Source: an uncultured Bacteroidales bacterium
Lineage (GTDB): Bacteria > Bacteroidota > Bacteroidia > Bacteroidales > P3
NCBI GenBank assembly: GCA_947175635.1
Contig: CAMWNM010000014.1
Span: 1-40,887 of the forward strand
Reading direction: 5' to 3'
DNA: 40,887 nucleotides
Position 1 is the first letter of the stretch. Every line of letters begins with the position of its first letter. Position numbers and translations under genes: made by a program. The notes beneath the pieces are model-generated. The model saw only the letters and a list, made by a program, of their open reading frames with translations. It was not told the origin of the DNA and made no database searches. Shown piece after piece: positions 8,846 to 16,872 of this stretch.

Positions 8846-10261
8846 ATGAACACCGATTCCACGCCCCCGACGCATACGCGAACCCATCGGGAGGGTTCCT
8901 TAAACAGGCAGATTCTTCGCTTGGCCGTTCCCAACCTTATCAGCAACGTCACCGTGCCGCTCTTAGGTGCGATAGACCTTGCCATGATGGGCCGGATGAA
9001 CAGCCTCACTGCCATGGGCGCCATTTCGTTGGGTGCGATGATCTTCAATTTCATCTACTGGGCCTTGGGCTTCCTGCGCATGGGAACCTGCGGCTTTACG
9101 GCCCAGGCCTACGGTGCCGGGCGTATGGATGAATGCGTGCTTACCTTGTTCCGGGGGCTGGCTATCGCCCTCGTGGGCGGCTTGCTGCTGTGGGCGATAC
9201 AGACGCCCATCCTCCGCATCGCCCTTTCCGCCGCCGCGCCCGAAGCGGAACTAGCGGAAGCCACGGCGCGCTATTTCCGCATCCGCATCTGGGCGGCGCC
9301 GGCTTCGATTGCCGCCTTTGCCTTCGCCGGATGGTTTATCGGCTTGCAGAATTCCAAAACGCCCATGTGGGTGGCCATTTTCGTCAACCTCGCCAACATC
9401 GGATTCAATTACCTCTTTGTCTTCGTTTTTCACTACGGCTCCGACGGTGTGGCGCTCGGTACGGTATTGGCGCAATATACGGGGCTGCTGCTCTATATTG
9501 GCTTTGCTGTCAGGCAGCTTTCCTTTTCCAAGTTTGCTTTCAGGCCACAGCATGACGTGCGCGGGGTCGGCCCGGCGCGTTCGGCGGGGCCAGAACGTTC
9601 CCCCTTGTCCTACCCCATCTTGTGGCGGACGGTGGCGGACGTCAAGGCTTTGAGGCGTTTCCTGAACGTCAATTCGGATATATTTCTGCGGACGTTGCTG
9701 CTTATCGCCGTGTTCGCGTTCTTTACGGCGCGTTCCACACGCTTCGGCAGTGAATTTCTGGTGCTGAACACGCTGCTTTACCAGTTCTTTATTTTTTATT
9801 CCTACGCGATGGACGGCTTCGCGCACGCGGCGGAGGCACTCTGCGGCAAATTCACCGGCAGCGGCGAAAAGCGCGAAAATCGCAGAACGGTGCGGCAGGT
9901 CTTTCTTTGGGGCTTAGGCATCGGGCTGACGTTCACGCTCGGCTACGGATTCGGATTCGATGGCATTATGCGGATCTTTACCGACGACGCCCAGATTCTC
10001 GGCCTCAGCCGCCAATATTTCTTCTGGATTCCGTTGATTACTCTGCTCGGATTTCCGGCCTTTCTGTGGGACGGGATCTATGCCGGCTCGCTGGCCACAA
10101 AAGCGATGCTGCTCACCATGGCTTTCTCCGTTCTCGGTTTCTTCGCCCTCTTCTACGGCTTCTGCCCCCTCCTCCAAAACCACGCCATGTGGCTGGCCCT
10201 GACCGGGTTTCTCTGTTTGCGAGGGTGGAGTATGGGGGGTTGGTGGCGGCGGGTGGTGTGA
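8846..10261 (+). CDS. MATE family multidrug/sodium antiporter (DinF-like)
   Basis: A 471-residue integral membrane protein with about twelve hydrophobic segments. The opening LNRQILRLAVPNLISN, then LLGAIDLAMMG and GFLRMGTCGFTAQAYGA, is typical of the DinF branch of MATE transporters, which export cationic drugs or metabolites in exchange for Na+ or H+. The start at 8846 (MNTDSTPP) is the first ATG after the purC terminator; the frame is open further upstream but passes through that terminator. There is an unusually long basic loop between about residues 225 and 260 in the middle of the protein. The far C-terminus is rich in Gly/Trp/Arg. Its substrate cannot be predicted. The next gene begins the restriction operon. 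Confidence 0.9.
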   Translation: MNTDSTPPTHTRTHREGSLNRQILRLAVPNLISNVTVPLLGAIDLAMMGRMNSLTAMGAISLGAMIFNFIYWALGFLRMGTCGFTAQAYGAGRMDECVLTLFRGLAIALVGGLLLWAIQTPILRIALSAAAPEAELAEATARYFRIRIWAAPASIAAFAFAGWFIGLQNSKTPMWVAIFVNLANIGFNYLFVFVFHYGSDGVALGTVLAQYTGLLLYIGFAVRQLSFSKFAFRPQHDVRGVGPARSAGPERSPLSYPILWRTVADVKALRRFLNVNSDIFLRTLLLIAVFAFFTARSTRFGSEFLVLNTLLYQFFIFYSYAMDGFAHAAEALCGKFTGSGEKRENRRTVRQVFLWGLGIGLTFTLGYGFGFDGIMRIFTDDAQILGLSRQYFFWIPLITLLGFPAFLWDGIYAGSLATKAMLLTMAFSVLGFFALFYGFCPLLQNHAMWLALTGFLCLRGWSMGGWWRRVV

Positions 10262-10286
10262 GAAAGCCTTTTTCGCGCAAAATCGT

Positions 10287-10294
10287 TACATTTG
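10287..10294 (+). promoter_or_regulatory. -7 promoter box of the restriction operon
   Basis: TACATTTG matches the TAnnTTTG consensus, 22 bases before the mod ATG at 10316. A CTTT at 10268-10271 is the only -33-like sequence and is too close. The five downstream genes are so tightly packed that one promoter here could drive all of them. Confidence 0.5.
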
Positions 10295-10315
10295 TAGGTT
10301 ACAATATTCGGAACC

Positions 10316-12169
10316 ATGAACGGATATTCCCAGACACCTAAAGAAGAACGCCTTAAAACGCTACAAGCGGTTATGCCCGAGGTTTTTGATGAGGGTAAAA
10401 TCGATTGGGAGAAACTGCGTGCGGCATTGGGTGAAGATGTAAACTTCACGGATGAACGATACCGGTTGAATTGGGCGGGTAAGAGCGATGCTTTCCGTGT
10501 GATGCAGGAAGCGTCGACCTCAACACTTGTACCATGTCGCGAAGAATCGGTGGACTTTGACAACACACAAAACATCTTTATTGAGGGAGAGAATATGGAG
10601 GTGCTGAAGGTCTTGCAAAAAAGTTACTTCGGCAAAGTAAAGATGATATACATCGACCCTCCGTATAACACAGGCAACGACTCGTTCATCTATCCCGACC
10701 GCTTTGCCGAAAGCCGAGAGGAGTATATGCGGCGTGTGGGCGATAAGGATGAAAACGGCTATATGTTGCGAGACGGAATGTTCCGCAAGAACAGCAAGGA
10801 AAACGGACAATATCACAGTAACTGGCTCAATATGATGATGCCCCGTCTCTATTTGGCTAAGTCGCTGTTGCGTGAAGACGGGGTTATATTCGTTTCCATT
10901 GACGACAACGAAGTGCATAACCTTCGGTTGTTGATGAATGAAATTTTTGGGGAGGAGAACTTTTTATCATCGGTTATTTGGGAAAAACGTTTTACACGAA
11001 GTAACAACGCGAAAACATTCACAACCTTAACAGAGCAGATTTTAGTATATCGTAAATCGGATATACTAAACAATATTAAAGAACCGAGAAGTGCGAAAGC
11101 AGACTCAATTTATTCTAATCCAGACAATGATCCTCGTGGTGATTGGACGAGTGTATCATATGTCAATCCTGCAACTAAAGAGCAACGACCTAATTTATCA
11201 TATCCATTATTCAATCCTATTACCCAAAAAGAGATTATCCATCCAACAAATGCTTGGAAGTACGAGAAAACAACATATGAACAGCACATTAAAGAGAATA
11301 GATTATATTGGGGAAAAAATGGTGAGAATACATATCCTCGATTGAAAAAATTTCTCTCAGAGATGGATGGGGGTATGGTTCCGGTAGATTTATGGAGACA
11401 AGAAGATACAGGAACCACAGACCAAGGTAGTAAGGAATTGGAAGCATTAATGGGTAGAAAGGTGTTTGATTTCCCCAAACCTGTATCTTTAATAAAAAGG
11501 GCATTGTCTATCATAATTGACAATGAAGAGAGAACAGGTCTGTTCTTAGATTTTTTTGCGGGTACAGCTCCAACAGCACAAGCCATAATGGAGTTAAACC
11601 ATGAAGATGGCGGTAATCGAAAATATATCTGTGTACAGCTACCCGAACCTTGCGATGAAAATAGCGAAGCGGGCAAAGCTGGATATAAGACAATCGCCGA
11701 TATTGCCAAGGAGCGTATTCGTCGGGCAGGTGCAAAGATTCGTACCACAACAGAAACAGGACAAACGCCCGATTTGGGTTTCAAAGTTTTCAAACTTACT
11801 GATAGCAATTTCAAGCAATGGCGTAAAATTCGCGGTTCCGAGAAAGAAACTTGGAAACAACAGGTTTTGGACTTTGTTGACCCCATCGCTGAAAATGCCA
11901 CCATTGCCAATATGGTTTATGAGTTGTTGCTGAAAAGTGGCAAGGACCTAAACAGCACGGTAGAGCATAAAGACAACTACTATGTTGTCAATGGCAACGT
12001 ATTGGTGTTGATGTTGGAGTCAACGACACAAGAAACGATAGATGCAGTATTGGCACTGCACCCCGAAAAGGTCATCGCCCTCGACCGCATTTTCGAAAAC
12101 AACGACCAACTGAAAACAAACACCGCCCTCCAAATGAAGGACGCTGGTATAACCTTTATAACGATATGA
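10316..12169 (+). CDS. mod: Type III restriction-modification system methyltransferase (Mod)
   Basis: A 617-residue N6-adenine DNA methyltransferase of the beta class: the catalytic DPPYNTG motif (D114-G120) comes before the AdoMet-binding motif (DFFAGTAPT, 412-420), with the target recognition domain between, as in type III Mod subunits. The Mod dimer recognises the site, methylates one strand and guides Res. The AdoMet motif is slightly off the usual FAGSGTT or SATT form. The part between the two motifs (about 10970-11520) is clearly AT-richer than the ends (19 G/C in the line 11041-11100 against 25 in 10621-10680), as expected if recognition domains have been swapped. Its last four bases overlap the start of the next methyltransferase gene (ATGA), so translation is probably coupled. 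Confidence 0.93.
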   Translation: MNGYSQTPKEERLKTLQAVMPEVFDEGKIDWEKLRAALGEDVNFTDERYRLNWAGKSDAFRVMQEASTSTLVPCREESVDFDNTQNIFIEGENMEVLKVLQKSYFGKVKMIYIDPPYNTGNDSFIYPDRFAESREEYMRRVGDKDENGYMLRDGMFRKNSKENGQYHSNWLNMMMPRLYLAKSLLREDGVIFVSIDDNEVHNLRLLMNEIFGEENFLSSVIWEKRFTRSNNAKTFTTLTEQILVYRKSDILNNIKEPRSAKADSIYSNPDNDPRGDWTSVSYVNPATKEQRPNLSYPLFNPITQKEIIHPTNAWKYEKTTYEQHIKENRLYWGKNGENTYPRLKKFLSEMDGGMVPVDLWRQEDTGTTDQGSKELEALMGRKVFDFPKPVSLIKRALSIIIDNEERTGLFLDFFAGTAPTAQAIMELNHEDGGNRKYICVQLPEPCDENSEAGKAGYKTIADIAKERIRRAGAKIRTTTETGQTPDLGFKVFKLTDSNFKQWRKIRGSEKETWKQQVLDFVDPIAENATIANMVYELLLKSGKDLNSTVEHKDNYYVVNGNVLVLMLESTTQETIDAVLALHPEKVIALDRIFENNDQLKTNTALQMKDAGITFITI

Positions 12170-13425
12170 GAACAATTAATTTTGACACCATAAAGGTTAG
12201 TAAGGATTGGGCATTTGAGAATGCTCGTTCTACAGACCAGTGGACGCATGGGTATCATAGGTATCCTGCTAAATTTTTGCCAAATGTCGTTAAAAAACTT
12301 ATTGAAAGTTACGCTTCTCCAGATTTTGTCGTTGCAGATTTATTTGCAGGCTGTGGTACGACATTAGTGGAGGCAAAAGTGCATGGCATACGCTCAGTCG
12401 GTACAGACATTAATCCTATTGCAACGTTAATCACAAGAGTAAAAACAACACCAATTAATCCCCAACAATTAGAAAGGGCTTATAACAAGATAGTCTCTAG
12501 TTTTGAGACATTCAGAGAAGAAGACTACGCTAATCTCTCTGTCCACGAGAAGTTAGACTATTGGTTTCGCCCCAAGGAAAAATATAGGATTGCTCATTTG
12601 TATCAACAAACCAACAGAATAAGAACCGTTTCCATAAGGGAGTTTTTCCTTGTTGCCATATCGCACATTTTAAAAAACTGCTCTGGGTGGTTGCAATCCA
12701 GCACCAAACCTCAGCGAGATTTAGAAAAGAATATACCGAATCCTTTTGACTCCTTTAAGCAGCATTGCGCTCATATGATGAAAGGAAATCTGCAGTTTTA
12801 TAACCACCTTTCAGAAAAAGGGTTTATGGATGTAGAGTGTAGCATCAGTCAGGCTGATGCGAGACATACTGCCATTGCTGATGGCTCTGTTGATATTATT
12901 ATAACATCTCCCCCATATGTTACATCATATGAGTATGCCGATATACACCAACTGACAGGATATTGGATGGAATACTTCTCTGATATTAACTCATTCAGAA
13001 AGTTGTTTATCGGAACATCATATTCGGGGAAAAGTGAAACGACAAAATCAAATAGCATTTTAGGTGATTCTATTGTGGAAGCTTTAGTCCCTAAAGATAA
13101 AAAAGTTGCGAGAGATGTCAGCAACTACTTTGATGATATGCGTTCAGTCGCACAAGAGATGTACAGGATTGTAAAGAAGAGGGGCTATGCATGTATCGTT
13201 ATTGGCAATACGACATTAAAGGATATACACATTAAGTCTGCAGAAGTTTTTTATGATTTTCTCAAGATGGCAGGCTTCAAAAAAGTCGATGTTATTAAAC
13301 GAAATATTCCCAATAAATTAATGCCGACATTAAGAGATAAAACAACCGGTAAGTTTACGACATTAAGTAATCAGGATTGCAAGAAAGTGTATCCTGATGA
13401 GTATATAATTATAGTAAAGAAGTAA
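12166..13425 (+). CDS. Second DNA methyltransferase, SPPY type (N4-cytosine or N6-adenine)
   Basis: A 419-residue AdoMet-dependent DNA methyltransferase. The AdoMet motif DLFAGCGTT (58-66) comes before the catalytic TSPPY (247-251), the opposite order to the neighbouring Mod, so it belongs to another class and is not a duplicate. SPPY is most common in N4-cytosine enzymes but also occurs in N6-adenine enzymes, so the modified base is open. The N-terminal WTHGYHRYPAKF segment recurs in this family. About 190 residues separate the two motifs, enough for a recognition region. It overlaps mod by 4 bases and the kinase-like gene begins 4 bases after its stop. Composition is strongly AT-rich. Possible roles are a second specificity, hemimethylation of an asymmetric site, or self-marking for the ATPase next door. 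Confidence 0.88.
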   Translation: MRTINFDTIKVSKDWAFENARSTDQWTHGYHRYPAKFLPNVVKKLIESYASPDFVVADLFAGCGTTLVEAKVHGIRSVGTDINPIATLITRVKTTPINPQQLERAYNKIVSSFETFREEDYANLSVHEKLDYWFRPKEKYRIAHLYQQTNRIRTVSIREFFLVAISHILKNCSGWLQSSTKPQRDLEKNIPNPFDSFKQHCAHMMKGNLQFYNHLSEKGFMDVECSISQADARHTAIADGSVDIIITSPPYVTSYEYADIHQLTGYWMEYFSDINSFRKLFIGTSYSGKSETTKSNSILGDSIVEALVPKDKKVARDVSNYFDDMRSVAQEMYRIVKKRGYACIVIGNTTLKDIHIKSAEVFYDFLKMAGFKKVDVIKRNIPNKLMPTLRDKTTGKFTTLSNQDCKKVYPDEYIIIVKK

Positions 13426-13429
13426 GAAT

Positions 13430-15655
13430 ATGTCTGTAATAGAACAAAATAGTATGCCATTTAAGCCTTATGCAAGGCTTATGAATATTCTTGGTGATCA
13501 GTTGATTACCAATAAAATTGTGGCAGTAATAGAAATCTTGAAAAATTGTTATGATGCGGATTCTCCATCCGCAGAGATAAGGTTCTGTAACCTATCTAAT
13601 ATAAGCTTCAATGATTTGCCAAAGGAGCAACAGGCTTATATCGAAATAAAGGATTTTGGATATGGTATGTCGCTCTCTACGATAAAGAACGTCTGGTTGC
13701 GTCCTGCAACACCGGAGAAATTGGATAAGAAAAGGCTAAACCGAATAACCCCCAAAGGCAGAGTTATTCAAGGAGAAAAAGGTATTGGACGTTTTGCCAT
13801 TCATAAATTGGGAGAAAAAATTGAAGTCTATACGAAGACCAAGAATGAAAAAGAGGTAAAATTGGAGATGGATTTCTCTGAATTTGACCCGGATGAACGA
13901 AATCTATTTAATCAGAATCAGGAACATAAGTTATTGGAAGATGTTAAAAATATATGGTATGTAAATGATCCTGCGGAAGAGATAACTTATGAATCAGGAA
14001 CTATTATACGGATATATAACCTAAGAGAGTCCTGGAGCAATGAAGATCTTACGAATTTGTATAAGAATATACAAAGGTTAATTCCGCCTGTTGATGTCAA
14101 TGCCGCAAAACTGGGAATAAAATTTAAAAAGGATTTTGACATCAACATGTATGTCGATGATAAATTGTTTACCGCAGAAGAAGTAATGACGTTCGGCGAT
14201 GTCATTGAACGCGCCCAATTTACAATGATTGGGAAAGTTAATGAATTAGGGGTATTAGATTTTACATATAAATCCCATACTCCATATAGGACATTTGATA
14301 ATAAAATAAACATACTTGACAAGAGCGATTTATCTACCAATGGATATAGTATAAGAGGGACAAGGCGTTTTATTGACGAAACAACAAATCATCCCCCAAA
14401 GTGTGGACCTTTTGCTTTTACCTTTTACGCTTTCGACCTAAAGAAACCAGATAAAACCATACTCAATAAGGATTTAAAAGAGTTTATAAAGGAAAATTTT
14501 GTCTATGTGTTACGGGATGGCGTTAGAGTATATCCGTATGGAGAGAAGGAATTAGATTGGTTAAATTTAGATAAACTACGTTCTACATACAAAGCTGGGC
14601 AATTTGTCAGTTACAATGACTTAACGGGCTTTATTTATATAAGCCAAGAGCATAATCCGTTATTAAAGGATGCCTCCAATAGGCAGGGTATAGTGAATAC
14701 GAATGGAGCATACGAAGATTTTACCAGCCTTGTAACTGCTGTTACAGAGATATTTAATGCTGAAATCAAGATAGATAAATTAAAGTCCGAGATTCAGCAA
14801 AAGAAAAGTTTTGTTCAAACCAAAAGCAAGCTAAGCACATCTTTTGAGGAGTTAAAACAAGCGTTGGTGAAAGTAAATGATACAGATGTTTTGTATGCCG
14901 CAAAGAAATTTATAGATACATATAACTCGCATCTTACAATAGTTGAAGATAGAATGAAAACAGTAGAGGATTTAGCAGGGCTGGGAATGGCTGTAGAAAA
15001 ATCTTCTCATGATTCATTACGGCTATTAATGATAATGAAAAGCAATATAAAGGATGTAATTAATAGAATTAAGAAAGACTCATATGTCAAAGAAGACCTC
15101 ATATCTTTGTTAACCGATTTAGATGAAAATCTAACTTTGGTGTATGATGACATGCAAATGATACAGCCGCTTTTTAAGATTCAAAGAACAGCCATAAAAG
15201 ACGTGTCAGTATTAGATTGCATAAAAAAGGTTCTTCGATATTTTAGATATGAAATCGACGATAAGATAGAGACCAATATAAATGAAATCAAAGATGATTT
15301 AGTGGTCTCAACTAATACGGGTTTGATCTTGCAAATATTGATTAACCTTATTGATAACGCTATATATTGGTTAAATGCATCAGACAACAAAGATAAAAAA
15401 CTCTATTTTGAAATCAATCCGATAGAGAAAACCGTTATTGTTGCTGACAATGGCAATGGTATTAGAGAGGATGTTGCTCCATTAGTCTTCAATGAGTTTG
15501 TCTCAATGAAAACTAATGGTAGAGGTCTTGGTTTATATATAGTACGAGAACTTCTGTTTAGAATAAATGCAGAAGTGTATATTTTAGAGAATGATAAAGA
15601 TAAAATTTTGCCTGGCGCGAATTTCATAATCAAGTTTAATAAAATGGAGGAATAG
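13430..15655 (+). CDS. Double-GHKL protein: Hsp90/MutL/MORC-like ATPase fused to a histidine-kinase core
   Basis: A 741-residue soluble protein with no signal or membrane segment. N-terminal GHKL ATPase: N-box EILKNCYDAD (E35, N39, D42), DFGYGM (75-80) and GEKGIGR (115-121), the pattern of the MutL/Hsp90/MORC branch. The middle (about 200-450) is unrecognised. Residues about 450-510 are Lys/Glu-rich and probably helical. LAGLGMAVEKSSHDSLRLL contains His527-Asp528 and resembles the H-box helix of histidine kinases. The C-terminal GHKL domain is kinase-like: INLIDNA (638-644), DNGNG (673-677), an F-box-like FNEFVSMK, and GRGLGL (697-702). So both an ATP-driven clamp module and a kinase-type module are present, each with its ATP-binding motifs intact. 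The next gene, 2 bases downstream, has a receiver-like N-terminus. Cytosolic DNA-damage or phage-state sensing is plausible but inferred. Confidence 0.85.
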   Translation: MSVIEQNSMPFKPYARLMNILGDQLITNKIVAVIEILKNCYDADSPSAEIRFCNLSNISFNDLPKEQQAYIEIKDFGYGMSLSTIKNVWLRPATPEKLDKKRLNRITPKGRVIQGEKGIGRFAIHKLGEKIEVYTKTKNEKEVKLEMDFSEFDPDERNLFNQNQEHKLLEDVKNIWYVNDPAEEITYESGTIIRIYNLRESWSNEDLTNLYKNIQRLIPPVDVNAAKLGIKFKKDFDINMYVDDKLFTAEEVMTFGDVIERAQFTMIGKVNELGVLDFTYKSHTPYRTFDNKINILDKSDLSTNGYSIRGTRRFIDETTNHPPKCGPFAFTFYAFDLKKPDKTILNKDLKEFIKENFVYVLRDGVRVYPYGEKELDWLNLDKLRSTYKAGQFVSYNDLTGFIYISQEHNPLLKDASNRQGIVNTNGAYEDFTSLVTAVTEIFNAEIKIDKLKSEIQQKKSFVQTKSKLSTSFEELKQALVKVNDTDVLYAAKKFIDTYNSHLTIVEDRMKTVEDLAGLGMAVEKSSHDSLRLLMIMKSNIKDVINRIKKDSYVKEDLISLLTDLDENLTLVYDDMQMIQPLFKIQRTAIKDVSVLDCIKKVLRYFRYEIDDKIETNINEIKDDLVVSTNTGLILQILINLIDNAIYWLNASDNKDKKLYFEINPIEKTVIVADNGNGIREDVAPLVFNEFVSMKTNGRGLGLYIVRELLFRINAEVYILENDKDKILPGANFIIKFNKMEE

Positions 15656-15657
15656 CC

Positions 15658-16872
15658 ATGGATGGGGTGATTATTTTTGCGGATAATAAGGTGTTTGATA
15701 AGGGTTTTTATGAAAACGACTTGTTTCTAAAACTCCAATCGGATGATGCATTGTCTGTACTACCAGTTGATACCATCTGCAATTTAGAAAAGGTTTTGAA
15801 AACAATGTCCACTTTCAAGGCTCTTATCTTAGACTGGAATTTTGAACAAGAATTAGATACAAAAGACCAAATTGAAGGTGTACGTTTACCAAATTCCAAT
15901 CCCAAAAAGCTGTTGGAAGATATTGATATATATTATCTAATATACATATACTCGCAAGCAGAAATATCAGAAGCCGATAAGGAGCAGTTATATAGAAAAT
16001 TCGACAAGAAGATACAATTTAGAACAAAAAAGGGATTAGATGCGATAGAAGAAGAATATGATAATATCAAGCGGGACATTGCTGATTTTGAGAATACCCA
16101 CAAACATATGGAAATACCTTTCATATGGAGTCAAACTATAAATCAGTCCGTGCAAACAATATTCCGTGAATTAGAAAATGCAAGCCCTAATTGGATAGAG
16201 GAGATCAGGGATTCCGCAAAAACTGATGGAGGAGAATCCACTTCTGAAATTATTGAAATATTCCATAATCTATTGAACGAGTCCTTGATTCAGAACAAGA
16301 TTTTACGAGAAAAGTTGGACGGATATAATTGTGATAAACAGGCAACAAATGAAGAGAATACAGCCAAACTATATAGGCGTATTTTCTATTCTAAGTTAAC
16401 AAAAGATGCACCAATAATGACAGGAGACATCTTTAAATTTGATGATAATAAATACGGTATTCTAATTACCCCAGAATGTGACTTGGCAGGCAAAGAAAAA
16501 GGAACTTATGAGTTTCTTCTTATCAAAAAAGATGCATCCAAGAAATATCAAGAAGAGAAAATGGTATCATATACTAAAAATTCAAAGAGTGCTAAGGAAA
16601 TTTTCAATAATGGAGTGCTTCGCAGGCATATTTTTCCGTCATTTCCATTTGAAGAACAACAATACAACGACATTGCTGTTATTGATTTCTGCGATGCACT
16701 AAGAGTTCATAATAAGGTTGATGAAAAAAACGAATGCATTGATGCAAAAAGGTCGCAATACAAACTTAATGCACCATATATTCACCAACTAAGACAACGT
16801 TTTGTTGCGTCCTTTGGACGTTATGGTGTTCCTGCAATTCCTGAGAGTTTGAGAGACTACAATCTAAAATAA
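15658..16872 (+). CDS. Receiver-domain-like protein of the restriction operon
   Basis: A 404-residue cytosolic protein. Its first 125 residues follow a response-receiver pattern: strand VIIFADN with acidic D9, strand ALILDW with D59 as candidate phospho-acceptor, strand YLIYIYSQ with S99 at the Thr/Ser switch position, and K124/K125 at the conserved Lys position. The helix 1 and acid-pair regions are divergent, so it may be a degenerate receiver. The middle (130-230) is charged and helical. The C-terminal half contains GDIFKFDD and ITPECDLAGKEKG (C274, D275), a Cys-Asp motif I do not recognise as a known enzyme site; no DNA-binding domain is evident. The gene starts 2 bases after the kinase-like gene and its stop overlaps the res start by one base (TAATG). 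It is the natural partner of the upstream kinase module. Confidence 0.7.
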   Translation: MDGVIIFADNKVFDKGFYENDLFLKLQSDDALSVLPVDTICNLEKVLKTMSTFKALILDWNFEQELDTKDQIEGVRLPNSNPKKLLEDIDIYYLIYIYSQAEISEADKEQLYRKFDKKIQFRTKKGLDAIEEEYDNIKRDIADFENTHKHMEIPFIWSQTINQSVQTIFRELENASPNWIEEIRDSAKTDGGESTSEIIEIFHNLLNESLIQNKILREKLDGYNCDKQATNEENTAKLYRRIFYSKLTKDAPIMTGDIFKFDDNKYGILITPECDLAGKEKGTYEFLLIKKDASKKYQEEKMVSYTKNSKSAKEIFNNGVLRRHIFPSFPFEEQQYNDIAVIDFCDALRVHNKVDEKNECIDAKRSQYKLNAPYIHQLRQRFVASFGRYGVPAIPESLRDYNLK

